The notes beneath the pieces were generated by a model. The model saw only the letters and a program-made list of their open reading frames with translations, made no database searches and was not told where the DNA came from. Made by a program: the position numbers and the translations under genes. From assembly GCF_009372235.1 (NCBI RefSeq), contig NZ_SULL01000017.1:62001-126000 (forward strand): a stretch of DNA of 64,000 nucleotides. The letters are read 5' to 3'. The DNA comes from Dickeya oryzae. Its GTDB lineage: Bacteria; Pseudomonadota; Gammaproteobacteria; Enterobacterales; Enterobacteriaceae. Shown here piece after piece: positions 42,153 through 51,956 of the stretch. Position 1 is the first letter of the stretch. The number at the start of each line of letters is the position of its first letter.

Positions 42153-42803
42153 TTACTCTTTGTCAGACGGCGATACGCCGACAGAGGAGAGGTAGTTTAA
42201 CAACGCAATATCGTTGTCCACGCCCAGTTTGGTCATGGCCGATTTCTTCTGGCTGCTGATAGTCTTAATGCTGCGGTTGAGCTTTCTGGCGATTTCAGTC
42301 ACCAGGAAGCCTTCGGCAAACAGACGCAACACTTCACTTTCTTTCGGCGACAGGCGTTTATCGCCATAGCCGCTGGCGCTGATCTTTTCCAGTACCTTGC
42401 TGACGCTTTCCGGCGTGAATTTTTTGCCTTTCTGTAACGCGGCCAGCGCCTTGGGCAGGTCAGTCGGTGCTCCTTGCTTCAACACTATCCCTTCAATGTC
42501 TAATTCCAACACGGCACTGAGAATAGCCGGGTTGTTGTTCATGGTCAGCACGATGATGGACAGATGAGGGAAGTGGCGCTTGATATATTTAATTAAGGTA
42601 ATGCCATCACCGTACTTATCGCCAGGCATGGATAAATCGGTGATCAGGACGCTTGCGTCCAGTTTGGGAAGATTATTAATCAGGGCTGTCGAGTCTTCGA
42701 ATTCACCCACGACGTTAATCCAGTCGATTTGCTCCAGCGATTTTTTAATGCCGAACAAAACAATAGGATGGTCGTCTGCGATAATTACGTTTAGATTGCT
42801 CAT
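42153..42803 (-). CDS. rcsB: RcsB, response regulator of the Rcs phosphorelay
   Basis: DNA-binding regulator of capsule, cell-envelope, motility and acid genes; in Dickeya and Pectobacterium it also influences plant virulence factors. The protein has 216 residues. The receiver domain has the acidic pair in IIADDHP and phosphorylated Asp56 in ITDLSMPGD. The C-terminal LuxR-type helix-turn-helix is seen in LSPKESEVLRLFAEGFLVTEIA. It starts six bases after the rcsD stop, so rcsD-rcsB is an operon. Confidence 0.98.
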   Translation of the reverse strand: MSNLNVIIADDHPIVLFGIKKSLEQIDWINVVGEFEDSTALINNLPKLDASVLITDLSMPGDKYGDGITLIKYIKRHFPHLSIIVLTMNNNPAILSAVLELDIEGIVLKQGAPTDLPKALAALQKGKKFTPESVSKVLEKISASGYGDKRLSPKESEVLRLFAEGFLVTEIARKLNRSIKTISSQKKSAMTKLGVDNDIALLNYLSSVGVSPSDKE

Positions 42804-42809
42804 TGTTTT

Positions 42810-45479
42810 TTACTCGTATTGTTGGCCACCAGGCTGCAACAGTGCTGTGACAAAACTGTTTATCTGCTGAAGATGGTCTTCTATCTGCGCACGATCCTGG
42901 GTGGTAATAAGCTTTTCCAGCGCTTCACATAACTGCTTGCCGGGATGAAGATTCAACATGGCAAAGACACCCTTCAGGCGGTGTGCGGTTTGCGCGAGTG
43001 ACAAAAAATCGCCATTTTGGGCTTCAGTATATAGTCTCTTTATGTCCTCCGGTACTGTATCAACAAACAAGGAATAGTAGTCACTGTTGTGTAACTGACG
43101 GACATAGAAGCCGATATCATCCTGTTCTTCAGACAGGCTGTCATCGTTGCTTGTCTCCAGTTGCTGTTCGATCAGTTTCAGCAGACCATCCTGCAGCAGT
43201 TGGCTGACGTTGTAGTTGGTACGCAGACGGCGGTGTCCCAGCGGTATCAACTGCGTATCGTCACTGGTGACCAGTAACGTATCGCTGTTCACCCGGTTGG
43301 GGTCATCGGTAATCGTGATATCTGCATCCTGATTCACCAGCCGCTCGTCATAAACCACGACATCCGCGCCCCAGTTGCCTGCCATACGGCTCACAATGGT
43401 ACGCACTTCGTCCGAGGTGATATTCAGAAGCAGTGTGATATCGTCCAATAATTTCTCATCTTCCTGCGCAGGCAATGGTTCCGGTTGCATTTTCAATGTC
43501 AGTACATACTGGGTGCCAAGCCCTGGCCGACTATTGATTTGCAGTTGACCGCCCAGTTTGTTGCACAGTTGATTGCATAAAAATAGGGTTAATCCGGAAT
43601 TGTGGCGGAAACGATCAGAAAGTGGGGTTGTGGCGAACGGATGCACCAGATTATCTCGCTCCATGCCGGAGATATCCGTGCCGGTGTCGCTGATTCGGAT
43701 CAGCAACTGATCAGCCGCATGGGTTGACGGCTCGCACGATAGGGTAATTTTGCCGTAATCGGTGTTGGTGATGGAGTAATCCAACAGTAACGACAGGGTT
43801 TTCTTCAGCAATTCGCTGTCACCCAGATAGGTCTGGTGTGGCTCCAGTTTGTAGTGATTGAACAGCTTCAGACCTTTTTGCTGGATACGCGGCAGCAGTT
43901 CCAGAATCAAATCGTCGAATAACGTCAGCGGTGAAAACGAACCATGCACCATGTGCCATTCTGCGGTTTCCAGCCGTGCCTGCAGGGCGATGTTTTCCAT
44001 CAGGCGGATAGCGCTGCTGGTTTCGGCTATCAGTGTCTGGAGCGCTTTGTGCTGTTCCGATGGCGTGTCGATGTGACGTAATGCCAGCGCCAATTGGTGC
44101 ACGGCGGACAACGGTTGCCGGAACTCCTGACTCAGGTTGCGGAACAGGCGTTTTCGAACCGACACATTCTTGTCGAACTCCCGCTGTGCCAACTGCAGCT
44201 TTTTGGTGATCAGTATTTCCTGATCCTGTTCGCGTAACAGGAACAGGCACAGTGAAGGCGTGTGCTGGCTGTGAAAAACGCGGACTTCGTACATTTCATT
44301 ATCCACGGTAGCCTGGATGACCCCCTGATGTTCTTCTGCCAGTGTGGAGATTTTCTTCAGGCTAAGGTGCGGGTACAGCCTTTCGGCCAGCGCGTTTGCC
44401 ACCATCACTTTATTGTTGCTGAAATCGTAAACCAGTACGCCTATCGGGATACGGCTGACAATTTCGCTGTACATCCGCTGCTGTTCTTGCAGGTGATGTG
44501 ACTGGTCATCTTTGGGGCGGGCATAGTAGCGTCGTAACGCATAAAACCACGCCAGTGAGATAAACAGTAACGCCAGATTGATCACAATCAGCCAGATATT
44601 ATTGCGTAGCATATCCGCCATCAGTCGGCCCAACGGAATGGCATACACCAGCTTAATCGGCGCGTTCATTAACTGGGCGGAGATTTCCAGCAGGGAGCCC
44701 TGGCGACGAATGTCGGTAGGAATGTCGGTATCAGCGCTGGCGTCGGCGTTGACCGGTGGTGTCTGCTGGCGAAGGATGAAACCGTCTTGAGATAGCGAGT
44801 GCGGAATTAAATCATTGATTGATAGATCAAATGCAATGACAGTCGCCAGATGTCCAGGCTGATTGAAGGTGGTGCGCAGCGTAAAATAGTAATCGTTGTA
44901 AAAACGCAGCTTACGCAAAGGGGAAAAACTTTCACGTTCATCCAGCGTATTCGCCTGCTGTAGCATCTCGGCTTTGCGTGACTCCACCATTGATGACAAA
45001 TAACTACCACGGAATTGTGACGAGATATCTTTCAGCGGCTGGGTGGATATCATCGTCAGGCTATTGTCCTGCCCGTTGAGGTAGTACATCGAGTAGATAT
45101 CCGTCTTCGCGCCCCATAATACATCCAGATATTGCGACATCCGTTGCATGGTGCCGAGGGTACTCTTGTCATAGGGGCCGAATACCAATGCATCGGTTTT
45201 ATGACCACTTTTCTCGACGTAAAACACGTTCGGCATCAGCGTAATCAGATTGACGTTAGGAGGAGTCGGCGCGCTGGCATCATTGATGAGGTTTTTGTAA
45301 ATCTGGTCGGTAAAAAAGCGATAGGCGTCAATACGCTTTTGCATCCCTTGTGCAATGTCTGTCAGGGTAGATTTTTTCTCCGTCATCCAGCTATTAACAT
45401 AGTTATAGCTATAGGTGCCGGTCATCAGCAGCAACAACAGAATAAACAGCAGGAAAAAACGCACGATAACCGCAGGCAT
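42810..45479 (-). CDS. rcsD: RcsD, phosphotransfer protein of the Rcs phosphorelay
   Basis: Membrane phosphotransfer protein passing phosphate from RcsC to RcsB. From ATG at 45479 it has 889 residues. AGGAG nine bases upstream supports this start over an in-frame TTG at 45506. Membrane segments lie near residues 10-28 and about 305-325, flanking a periplasmic domain. A degenerate kinase-like region lacking the catalytic histidine follows, then the C-terminal HPt domain with His833 in TAHRLKGVFAML. The micF small RNA lies upstream, as in E. coli. Confidence 0.95.
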   Translation of the reverse strand: MPAVIVRFFLLFILLLLLMTGTYSYNYVNSWMTEKKSTLTDIAQGMQKRIDAYRFFTDQIYKNLINDASAPTPPNVNLITLMPNVFYVEKSGHKTDALVFGPYDKSTLGTMQRMSQYLDVLWGAKTDIYSMYYLNGQDNSLTMISTQPLKDISSQFRGSYLSSMVESRKAEMLQQANTLDERESFSPLRKLRFYNDYYFTLRTTFNQPGHLATVIAFDLSINDLIPHSLSQDGFILRQQTPPVNADASADTDIPTDIRRQGSLLEISAQLMNAPIKLVYAIPLGRLMADMLRNNIWLIVINLALLFISLAWFYALRRYYARPKDDQSHHLQEQQRMYSEIVSRIPIGVLVYDFSNNKVMVANALAERLYPHLSLKKISTLAEEHQGVIQATVDNEMYEVRVFHSQHTPSLCLFLLREQDQEILITKKLQLAQREFDKNVSVRKRLFRNLSQEFRQPLSAVHQLALALRHIDTPSEQHKALQTLIAETSSAIRLMENIALQARLETAEWHMVHGSFSPLTLFDDLILELLPRIQQKGLKLFNHYKLEPHQTYLGDSELLKKTLSLLLDYSITNTDYGKITLSCEPSTHAADQLLIRISDTGTDISGMERDNLVHPFATTPLSDRFRHNSGLTLFLCNQLCNKLGGQLQINSRPGLGTQYVLTLKMQPEPLPAQEDEKLLDDITLLLNITSDEVRTIVSRMAGNWGADVVVYDERLVNQDADITITDDPNRVNSDTLLVTSDDTQLIPLGHRRLRTNYNVSQLLQDGLLKLIEQQLETSNDDSLSEEQDDIGFYVRQLHNSDYYSLFVDTVPEDIKRLYTEAQNGDFLSLAQTAHRLKGVFAMLNLHPGKQLCEALEKLITTQDRAQIEDHLQQINSFVTALLQPGGQQYE

Positions 45480-45483
45480 GACA

Positions 45484-45711
45484 TCAGGCTCCTGATGAAC
45501 AGACAAAAAGAGAAGGGCTGACGCTATCTGTCAGTCGTGGCAGGGCGAGGCCTGGTGCTGGCAGCTTCTGGGCTGCGAATGCTTTTCTGGCGATAAAGTG
45601 ACCGGCAATAAAACTGGCGGCCGGTATGGCGATGCGCGCCGCGTTATCACCCAATCGCGGCAACTGAGTACGCGCGAAAGCACCTAAAAGGGAACCTAAC
45701 ATTGTATCCAT
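45484..45711 (-). CDS. Unrecognised small ORF just upstream of rcsD
   Basis: A 75-residue frame begins MDTMLGSLLGAFA (a second ATG at codon 4 is equally possible) and ends four bases before the rcsD start, inside the rcsD ribosome-binding region. It has a mildly hydrophobic stretch at about 27-48 (IAIPAASFIAGHFIARKAFA). I do not recognise the family. The ribosome binding sites are weak. It could be a small membrane protein, a translated leader coupled to rcsD, or chance. E. coli has only non-coding sequence between micF and rcsD. Confidence 0.35.
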   Translation of the reverse strand: MDTMLGSLLGAFARTQLPRLGDNAARIAIPAASFIAGHFIARKAFAAQKLPAPGLALPRLTDSVSPSLFVCSSGA

Positions 45712-45871
45712 TGCTAAATAACTATCGTCGGTGAACCTGACAGAAGGGTATTTTTACCACAATTGTGGCGTTTTATCGAAAGGGGAAGTGTTACGACAAC
45801 AGAGAGGGTATGGCGACGGACGTGTCGCTCAGCAGAAAATACGCCACGAATCCCACACTGCATGTACAGAT

Positions 45872-45896
45872 AAAAAATGCCGGGAAAAACCCGGCA
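45872..45896 (-). terminator. Rho-independent terminator of micF
   Basis: Minus strand: perfect 7-bp stem (45896-45890 with 45884-45878), five-T loop, then six T (45877-45872). Confidence 0.93.
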
Positions 45897-45942
45897 AGGA
45901 GAAGGTAATTTATGATAAAACGGAGTGGAATTTGATGATAGC
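45872..45942 (-). ncRNA. micF: MicF small regulatory RNA
   Basis: On the minus strand, upstream of rcsD as in E. coli, a 71-base transcript is predicted. Its first ten bases GCTATCATCA are identical to the 5' seed of E. coli MicF, the part that pairs with ompF, lrp and other targets. It ends with a TGCCGGG/CCCGGCA terminator and six T. A -10 element TAGAAT sits six bases before the first base. The middle differs from E. coli and the RNA is shorter than 93 nt. MicF is an Hfq-dependent repressor. Identity rests on seed, position, strand and terminator together. Confidence 0.82.
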
Positions 45943-46255
45943 AACGAGATTCTAGAGCCGTCTGTAATAAGAAATTTGTCACTTAATGCTAACTGCACCA
46001 GATTGTTTTTCATTCTGTGCGGTAGTGATTTATACCATATGTTTTTAAGCGATAAGGCGCTTAGGGCGCCTTGCGGTATTCACGCGAGCCGCTACAGGTA
46101 AAATAAATACTCCCCATTTTTATATGTCAGACTGCGAACTCAATACAGAAATAATGGGTAAATAGGCGGGTTATTACGGGGTAGATATCAAGCTAATGAC
46201 TTTTTTTTTATGGGGATAGGCCCGTATAATTCCCTACTTTCAGTTAGGCTATGGG
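45943..46255. other. Intergenic region between micF and menF
   Basis: No coding frame is recognised. E. coli has ompC on the far side of micF; none is present. A 7-bp stem AAGGCGC/GCGCCTT (46054-46060 with 46066-46072) lacks a T-run. TATAAT at 46225-46230 is a good -10 for menF with a poor -35. A near-homopolymer T run is at about 46200-46209. Confidence 0.55.
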
Positions 46256-47581
46256 GTGAATGTGCTGCAATTCTCCGACCTGCTGCGCCAGATGCATCAG
46301 GCACTCAACCAACCCTTGCAGGAGCAGGCAGGTTTTCATGCGATTACGCTGACCATGTCATTGCAGGACAGTTCGCAATTGCTGGCGTGGCTGGCCTCGC
46401 AACCTGTTTATCCGCAGTTTTACTGGCAGCACCGTCAGGATGATGAAGAAGCGGTGGTGTGTGGTCAGGCGCGTGTGTTTGAGGATATCGCCCACGCCGA
46501 GGCATTTCTGCAACGTGATGATGTGGATGACAGCGTGCGTTTGTGGGGGTTGAATGCCTTTGAACAGCGCCCATCAGGAGCCAACACGTCTTCATTTCTG
46601 TTTCTGCCGCGTATTGCCTTATTACGGCAAGGGCGGCGTCTTCGTTTGCGGGTGAATTTATTCAGCGATATATCGCTGCGCGCCGAGGCTCGCGACACAC
46701 AAGACTTTCTGCGTCAGCTACAAGTTCATCACCCCTTGCCACAACTGCATTCCCGTATTGAGTCCACCCAGCACTGCCCTGATCTCCAGCAGTGGATTGC
46801 GTTGTTGCATCAGGCACTGGCGGATATCGCTGCTGGCAAAATGGAAAAAGTCGTGCCTGCACGAGCGACGGTCTTATCGCTGGATAAGCCTTTGCGGGCA
46901 ACAACATTAATGGCGGCCAGTCGTGCCGTTAATCACCACTGCTACCATTTTATGCTGGCATTTGCACCGCATCAGGCCTTTCTTGGATCCAGCCCTGAGC
47001 GCCTCTATCGCCGACGGCATACCCGTCTGGAAACCGAGGCGCTGGCTGGAACGGTAGCCAGCCACCAGAACGATGAAAAAGCCGCTGAATTGGCAGACTG
47101 GCTGATGAACGATGTCAAAAACCAGTGTGAAAATATGTTGGTGGTGGACGATATCTGCCAGCGGTTGCATCAGGTCGCATTGACACTGGATGTGATGCCA
47201 CCGGAGATTGTGCGTTTACGCAAGGTACAACATTTACGGCGGACAATTCAGGCGACGCTGCGCAGTAGCAGGGATAGCGAGTGTTTGTATTTACTGCAAC
47301 CGACCGCCGCTGTGGCTGGGTTACCGCGTGCTGAGGCACGGACGTTTCTGGCTCAGCATGAGCCGTTTCAGCGTGGCTGGTATGCCGGTTCGGCAGGGTA
47401 TGTGTCGCGCCAGCAGTCTGAATTTTGCGTAGCGTTGCGTTCTGCCAGTGTGGCTGAGAGTCAATTAACGCTGTACGCTGGCGCGGGAATCGTGGCGGGA
47501 TCTGATCCTGAGCAAGAATGGCAGGAGCTGGAGAATAAAGCTGCCGGGTTAAAATCGTTGCTGGACGAGGCTATTTCATAG
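46256..47581 (+). CDS. menF: MenF, menaquinone-specific isochorismate synthase
   Basis: Converts chorismate to isochorismate, the first step of menaquinone synthesis. The 441-residue protein starts at GTG (no ATG is in frame nearby). The chorismate-binding C-terminal half includes FLGSSPERLYRR, the ALAGTVAS block, LQPTAAVAGLPR and GWYAGSAGYVS. The N-terminal half aligns with E. coli MenF (LLAWLASQPVYPQFYWQHR). In Dickeya-type bacteria isochorismate also feeds catechol siderophores through a separate enzyme; the men cluster context supports menaquinone here. It heads menFDHBCE. Confidence 0.94.
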   Translation: MNVLQFSDLLRQMHQALNQPLQEQAGFHAITLTMSLQDSSQLLAWLASQPVYPQFYWQHRQDDEEAVVCGQARVFEDIAHAEAFLQRDDVDDSVRLWGLNAFEQRPSGANTSSFLFLPRIALLRQGRRLRLRVNLFSDISLRAEARDTQDFLRQLQVHHPLPQLHSRIESTQHCPDLQQWIALLHQALADIAAGKMEKVVPARATVLSLDKPLRATTLMAASRAVNHHCYHFMLAFAPHQAFLGSSPERLYRRRHTRLETEALAGTVASHQNDEKAAELADWLMNDVKNQCENMLVVDDICQRLHQVALTLDVMPPEIVRLRKVQHLRRTIQATLRSSRDSECLYLLQPTAAVAGLPRAEARTFLAQHEPFQRGWYAGSAGYVSRQQSEFCVALRSASVAESQLTLYAGAGIVAGSDPEQEWQELENKAAGLKSLLDEAIS

Positions 47582-47679
47582 CGCGATTTATTGCCTGTTA
47601 CTGGCTTATATCAAAGTTGGCCGGATGAAAAAAAATATAATCATTGCCACAACCCGCAACCGGAGTTGTTGAGTCGATC

Positions 47680-49356
47680 ATGTCCACACATATTTTTAAC
47701 CGTCGCTGGGCAACGGTGGTTTTCGAGGCGCTGAGCCATCAAGGCGTGCGCCATGTCTGTATTGCGCCCGGATCACGTTCGACCCCTTTAACGCTGGCGG
47801 CGGCCTCGCATCCGGCGCTGGTATGCCATACCCATTTTGACGAGCGTGGTCTTGGTCATCTGGCATTGGGGTTGGCTAAGGCTTCAGGTGAAGCGGTAGC
47901 GGTGGTGGTGACGTCCGGTACGGCGGCTGCCAATCTTTATCCTGCGATCATTGAAGCGGGATTGACCGGCGAACGACTGGTCATACTGACGGCAGATCGC
48001 CCACCGGAGCTTATCGATTGCGGCGCGAATCAGGCGATTCGGCAACCCGGTATGTTTGCATCGCACCCGACGGTGACGCTGGAATTGCCGCGACCTACCC
48101 CAGACATTCCCGCTCGCTGGCTGGTGTCCGCGCTCGATAATGCGTTGGGGGAGTTGCGCCACGGTGCATTGCATATTAACTGCCCCTTCGCTGAGCCGTT
48201 ATACGGTGATGACGATCCGGCCGCGTTTCAGGACTGGTTACAGGCGCTGGGCGACTGGTGGCATCAGCCCCAGCCGTGGTTGCAGCGTGAGCAGGCATTG
48301 CCGATGGCATCGATGCAGCCAGACTGGCCGCAATGGCGACAACGGCGTGGCGTCGTGCTGGTTGGGCGAGTGCCGCCACAGGCTGGCGTGCAGATAGCCG
48401 ATTGGGCGCGTCAGCTCGGCTGGCCGCTTATCGGTGATGTCTTATCGCAGACGGGTCAACCGCTGGCCTGCGCCGATGTATGGCTAAAACACCCGCAAGC
48501 GGATGCGCTACGTCAGGCTGAGATTGTGGTGCAGTTTGGTGCCAGCCTGACCGGTAAACGGCTGTTGCAGTGGCAGGCGACGATAGCGCCTGAACAGTAC
48601 TGGTTGGTCGATGCACTGCCGGGTCGGCTCGACCCTGCCCACCATCGAGGGCGTCGTCTGGTTGCCGATATTTCCGGCTGGCTGGCCGCGCATCCGGTGG
48701 CCGTGCAGCCTGCCTGGGCTCCTGAGGTGGAGTCTTGCGCGGCACGGGTCGCTCGTCAGGTTGCCGTCCGTTTATCCAGTGGTTTCGGTGAGGCGCAACT
48801 GGCGCATCGCGTAACGGAACTGCTGCCGCCAGAAGGGCAATTCTTTGTCGGCAACAGCCTGACGGTCAGACTGGTGGATGCGTTTGCTCGTTTACCTGCT
48901 GGGTATCCGGTGTACGCCAACCGTGGTGCCAGCGGTATTGATGGGCTGCTGTCGACGCTGGCTGGCGTACAGCGTGCTAACGCCCGGCCGATGCTGGCGA
49001 TTGTCGGTGACTTGTCGGCGCTGTATGACCTTAATGGGCTGGCATTATTGCGCCAGCCACCTGCGCCACTGGTGCTGGTGGTGGTAAACAATAATGGCGG
49101 GCAGATTTTCTCGTTATTGCCGACCCCAGACGCTCAACGCGAAACCTTCTATTGCATGCCACAGCAGGTGGATTTCCGCCATGCGGCGGCGCTGTTCGGG
49201 CTACGTTATGCCAGAGCGCAGCAATGGTCAGACGTACAGGAAGCTGTCAGCAATGGGTGGCGGTTGGGTGGCACGACACTGCTTGAAGTGGTAGTAGAAC
49301 CCAAAGCGGGAGCTGAAACACTGCAACAACTGCTGGCCGAGGTGTCGGCGTGGTAA
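47680..49356 (+). CDS. menD: MenD, SEPHCHC synthase
   Basis: Thiamine-diphosphate enzyme joining isochorismate and 2-oxoglutarate, second step of menaquinone synthesis. From [14 protein letters not shown] it has 558 residues. [11 protein letters not shown] near residue 30 and the ThDP-binding [21 protein letters not shown] block near 440-475 are family signatures. An in-frame ATG at 47644 adds 12 unconserved residues. It lies 98 bases after menF and overlaps menH. Confidence 0.96.
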   Translation: MSTHIFNRRWATVVFEALSHQGVRHVCIAPGSRSTPLTLAAASHPALVCHTHFDERGLGHLALGLAKASGEAVAVVVTSGTAAANLYPAIIEAGLTGERLVILTADRPPELIDCGANQAIRQPGMFASHPTVTLELPRPTPDIPARWLVSALDNALGELRHGALHINCPFAEPLYGDDDPAAFQDWLQALGDWWHQPQPWLQREQALPMASMQPDWPQWRQRRGVVLVGRVPPQAGVQIADWARQLGWPLIGDVLSQTGQPLACADVWLKHPQADALRQAEIVVQFGASLTGKRLLQWQATIAPEQYWLVDALPGRLDPAHHRGRRLVADISGWLAAHPVAVQPAWAPEVESCAARVARQVAVRLSSGFGEAQLAHRVTELLPPEGQFFVGNSLTVRLVDAFARLPAGYPVYANRGASGIDGLLSTLAGVQRANARPMLAIVGDLSALYDLNGLALLRQPPAPLVLVVVNNNGGQIFSLLPTPDAQRETFYCMPQQVDFRHAAALFGLRYARAQQWSDVQEAVSNGWRLGGTTLLEVVVEPKAGAETLQQLLAEVSAW

Positions 49357-50147
49357 TGCATTGCCGTCGTCTGGGGCAGCCACAACCGGGAAAACCCTGG
49401 CTGGTGGTGCTGCACGGACTGCTCGGCAGCGGCGAGGACTGGCAACCGGTGCTGCCGTATTTAACCGACTGGCCGTTGCTGCTGGTGGATTTGCCGGGGC
49501 ATGGTGAGTCCCGGTTGCTAAAGGCGGCTGATTTCGCCGATGTCAGTCGGCAGTTGACCACATTATTGGCGCAACAAGGCATTGCCAGGTATTGGTTGTT
49601 AGGGTATTCGCTGGGTGGTCGTATCGCCATGTACCACGCCTGTCAGGGTTCTGCGGATGGGTTGCAGGGGCTGTTGGTGGAAGGCGGGCATCCGGGACTG
49701 GCATTGCCAGACGAGCGTGAGGCACGACAGCAGCATGATGCCAACTGGGCGCGGCGTTTTCGCGCTGAACCGCTCGATAGTGTGCTGGCGGACTGGTATC
49801 AACAGCCGGTTTTTGCCCGGTTATCACCGGAGCAGCGTGCAACGTTGATAGCACTGCGCAGCAACAACCACGGGCCTGCCGTCGCCGATATGCTGGAGGC
49901 GACATCCTTATCTCGTCAGCCTTGTCTGGTTGACGCATTGCATCAGTTACAGGTTCCATTCGGTTACCTCTGTGGTAGCCAGGACACAAAATTTCAGGCG
50001 CTGGCCACGCAGTATCACTTACCGCTGCTGAGTGTGGCGGGGGCCGGGCACAACGCTCATCATGCGAACCCGTCAGGTTATGCCGAACGGGTTCGCCAGT
50101 TTATTTCGTATCCCGAAAGGAAGATCCACTATGCTTTATCCCAGTGA
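49350..50147 (+). CDS. menH: MenH, SHCHC synthase
   Basis: Alpha/beta-hydrolase-fold enzyme that eliminates pyruvate from SEPHCHC. The protein has up to 265 residues. The nucleophile serine is in [12 protein letters not shown]; the catalytic histidine in [13 protein letters not shown]. Two starts are possible: GTG at 49350, overlapping menD by seven bases, or ATG at 49356 sharing the last base of the menD stop. The end runs 17 bases into menB, so the genes are tightly packed. Confidence 0.93.
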   Translation: MVMHCRRLGQPQPGKPWLVVLHGLLGSGEDWQPVLPYLTDWPLLLVDLPGHGESRLLKAADFADVSRQLTTLLAQQGIARYWLLGYSLGGRIAMYHACQGSADGLQGLLVEGGHPGLALPDEREARQQHDANWARRFRAEPLDSVLADWYQQPVFARLSPEQRATLIALRSNNHGPAVADMLEATSLSRQPCLVDALHQLQVPFGYLCGSQDTKFQALATQYHLPLLSVAGAGHNAHHANPSGYAERVRQFISYPERKIHYALSQ

Positions 50148-50988
50148 AGAACTGCTTTACGCACCGGTAACATGGCACGATTGCAGCGGGGATTTTGTCG
50201 ATATTCTCTATCACAAGTCGACCGACGGCATCGCCAAAATCACCATCAATCGTCCCCAGGTGCGCAATGCGTTTCGCCCGCAAACGGTAAAAGAGATGAT
50301 TCAGGCGCTGGACAATGCCCGTCATGATGATGGTATTGGTGTCATCGTCCTGACAGGTGCCGGTGAGAAAGCCTTCTGTTCCGGCGGCGATCAGAAAGTT
50401 CGTGGCGATTACGGTGGTTACCAGGATGACAGCGGTGTTCACCACCTCAATGTGCTGGATTTTCAGCGCCAGATCCGTACCTGTCCGAAGCCGGTCGTGG
50501 CGATGGTGGCCGGGTATTCCATTGGTGGCGGTCATGTGCTGCACATGATGTGTGATCTGACCATTGCGGCGGATAATGCCATTTTTGGTCAGACCGGGCC
50601 GCGTGTCGGTTCTTTTGACGGCGGTTGGGGCGCGTCCTACATGGCGCGTATCGTGGGGCAGAAAAAAGCCCGCGAAATCTGGTTTCTGTGCCGTCAGTAT
50701 GACGCGCAACAGGCGCTGGATATGGGGCTGGTTAACACCGTGGTGCCACTGGCTGAACTGGAGCGCGAAACCGTGCGTTGGTGCCGTGAGATGTTGCAGA
50801 ACAGCCCGATGGCGCTGCGTTGCCTGAAAGCGGCGCTGAACGCAGACTGCGACGGGCAGGCGGGTTTGCAGGAACTGGCAGGCAACGCCACGATGCTGTT
50901 CTACATGACGGATGAAGGGCAGGAAGGCCGTAATGCCTTCAATGAAAAACGTCAGCCTGATTTCAGCAAATTCAAACGGAACCCCTGA
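50131..50988 (+). CDS. menB: MenB, 1,4-dihydroxy-2-naphthoyl-CoA synthase
   Basis: Crotonase-family enzyme that closes the naphthoquinone ring from O-succinylbenzoyl-CoA. The protein has 285 residues, the same as E. coli. Conserved loops include [16 protein letters not shown] and [11 protein letters not shown] with oxyanion-hole and substrate residues. The AAAGGAAG ribosome binding site sits before ATG at 50131. Its stop overlaps the menC start (TGATG). Confidence 0.97.
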   Translation: MLYPSEELLYAPVTWHDCSGDFVDILYHKSTDGIAKITINRPQVRNAFRPQTVKEMIQALDNARHDDGIGVIVLTGAGEKAFCSGGDQKVRGDYGGYQDDSGVHHLNVLDFQRQIRTCPKPVVAMVAGYSIGGGHVLHMMCDLTIAADNAIFGQTGPRVGSFDGGWGASYMARIVGQKKAREIWFLCRQYDAQQALDMGLVNTVVPLAELERETVRWCREMLQNSPMALRCLKAALNADCDGQAGLQELAGNATMLFYMTDEGQEGRNAFNEKRQPDFSKFKRNP

Positions 50989-51956
50989 TGCGTGAGGCTA
51001 CCCTCTATCGTTACAGCGTGCCGATGGACGCCGGGGTGGTGTTGCGTAACCAGCGTCTGAAAACCCGTGATGGGCTGCTGCTTCGCTTGCGTGATGGCGA
51101 GCGGGAAGGGTGGGGCGAGATAGCGCCGCTACCGCAGTTCAGCGAGGAAACGCTTGAAGAGGCATTCAATACGGCACAGGCGCCGTTACAACATTGGCTG
51201 GCCGGGCAAACACCGGATGAATGTGGGATGCCGTCGGTGGATTTCGGTGTCAGTTGCGCGCTGGCAGAATTGACCGGGGCGTTACCCAACGCGGCGGATT
51301 ACCGTAAGGCACCGCTGTGTAGTGGCGATCCGGATGAACTGTTTGCCATGTTGCAGCATCTGCCCGAGCCACTGGCAAAGGTGAAAGTCGGGCTGTATGA
51401 GGCGGTACGCGACGGCATGATCGTTAATCTGTTGCTGGAAGCCTTGCCTGATTTGCGGTTGCGTCTGGATGCGAACCGTAGCTGGACACGGCAGAAGGCT
51501 GACGGCTTTGCTCGCTATGTCACACCGGCTTATCGTGCCCGCATCGCTTTTCTGGAAGAACCGTGTAAAACGCGTGACGAGTCGCGCGATTTCGCCAGGG
51601 ACACCGGTATTGCTATCGCCTGGGATGAAAGCGTGCGTGAGCCGGGGTTTCAGGTGGAAGCCGAGCCGGGGGTGGCAGCGATTATCATCAAACCGTCGCT
51701 GACCGGCAGTCTGAACCGTTGTCGACAGCTGGCTACTCAAGCGCAGCAAGCGGGGTTGACGGCGGTTATCAGCTCCAGCATTGAGTCCAGTCTGGGGTTG
51801 ACGCAACTGGCACGGGTGGCGCACTGGCTGACGCCGGGAGTGCTGCCGGGGTTGGATACGTTGGACCTGATGCAGGCGCAGATTGTCCGCGCCTGGCCTG
51901 ATAGTACGTTACCGCTGATGACGGTAGACCGTCTGGAGCAGGTATGGCAGGCCTGA
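50988..51956 (+). CDS. menC: MenC, o-succinylbenzoate synthase
   Basis: Enolase-superfamily dehydratase making o-succinylbenzoate. The protein has 322 residues. The KxK-type catalytic lysine region is AKVKVGLYE, metal ligands lie in [16 protein letters not shown] and AWDESV, and the second catalytic lysine in IIIKPSL. It starts inside the menB stop and ends 13 bases inside menE, implying coupled translation. Confidence 0.96.
   Translation: MREATLYRYSVPMDAGVVLRNQRLKTRDGLLLRLRDGEREGWGEIAPLPQFSEETLEEAFNTAQAPLQHWLAGQTPDECGMPSVDFGVSCALAELTGALPNAADYRKAPLCSGDPDELFAMLQHLPEPLAKVKVGLYEAVRDGMIVNLLLEALPDLRLRLDANRSWTRQKADGFARYVTPAYRARIAFLEEPCKTRDESRDFARDTGIAIAWDESVREPGFQVEAEPGVAAIIIKPSLTGSLNRCRQLATQAQQAGLTAVISSSIESSLGLTQLARVAHWLTPGVLPGLDTLDLMQAQIVRAWPDSTLPLMTVDRLEQVWQA

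Noticed and set aside
45713..46013. 99-codon minus-strand frame through micF
   Set aside because: It runs through the micF terminator and promoter and has no homologue or ribosome binding site.
46054..46072. GC-rich hairpin as a terminator for a lost ompC-side gene
   Set aside because: No T-run on either strand and no neighbouring gene end, so I left it unassigned.
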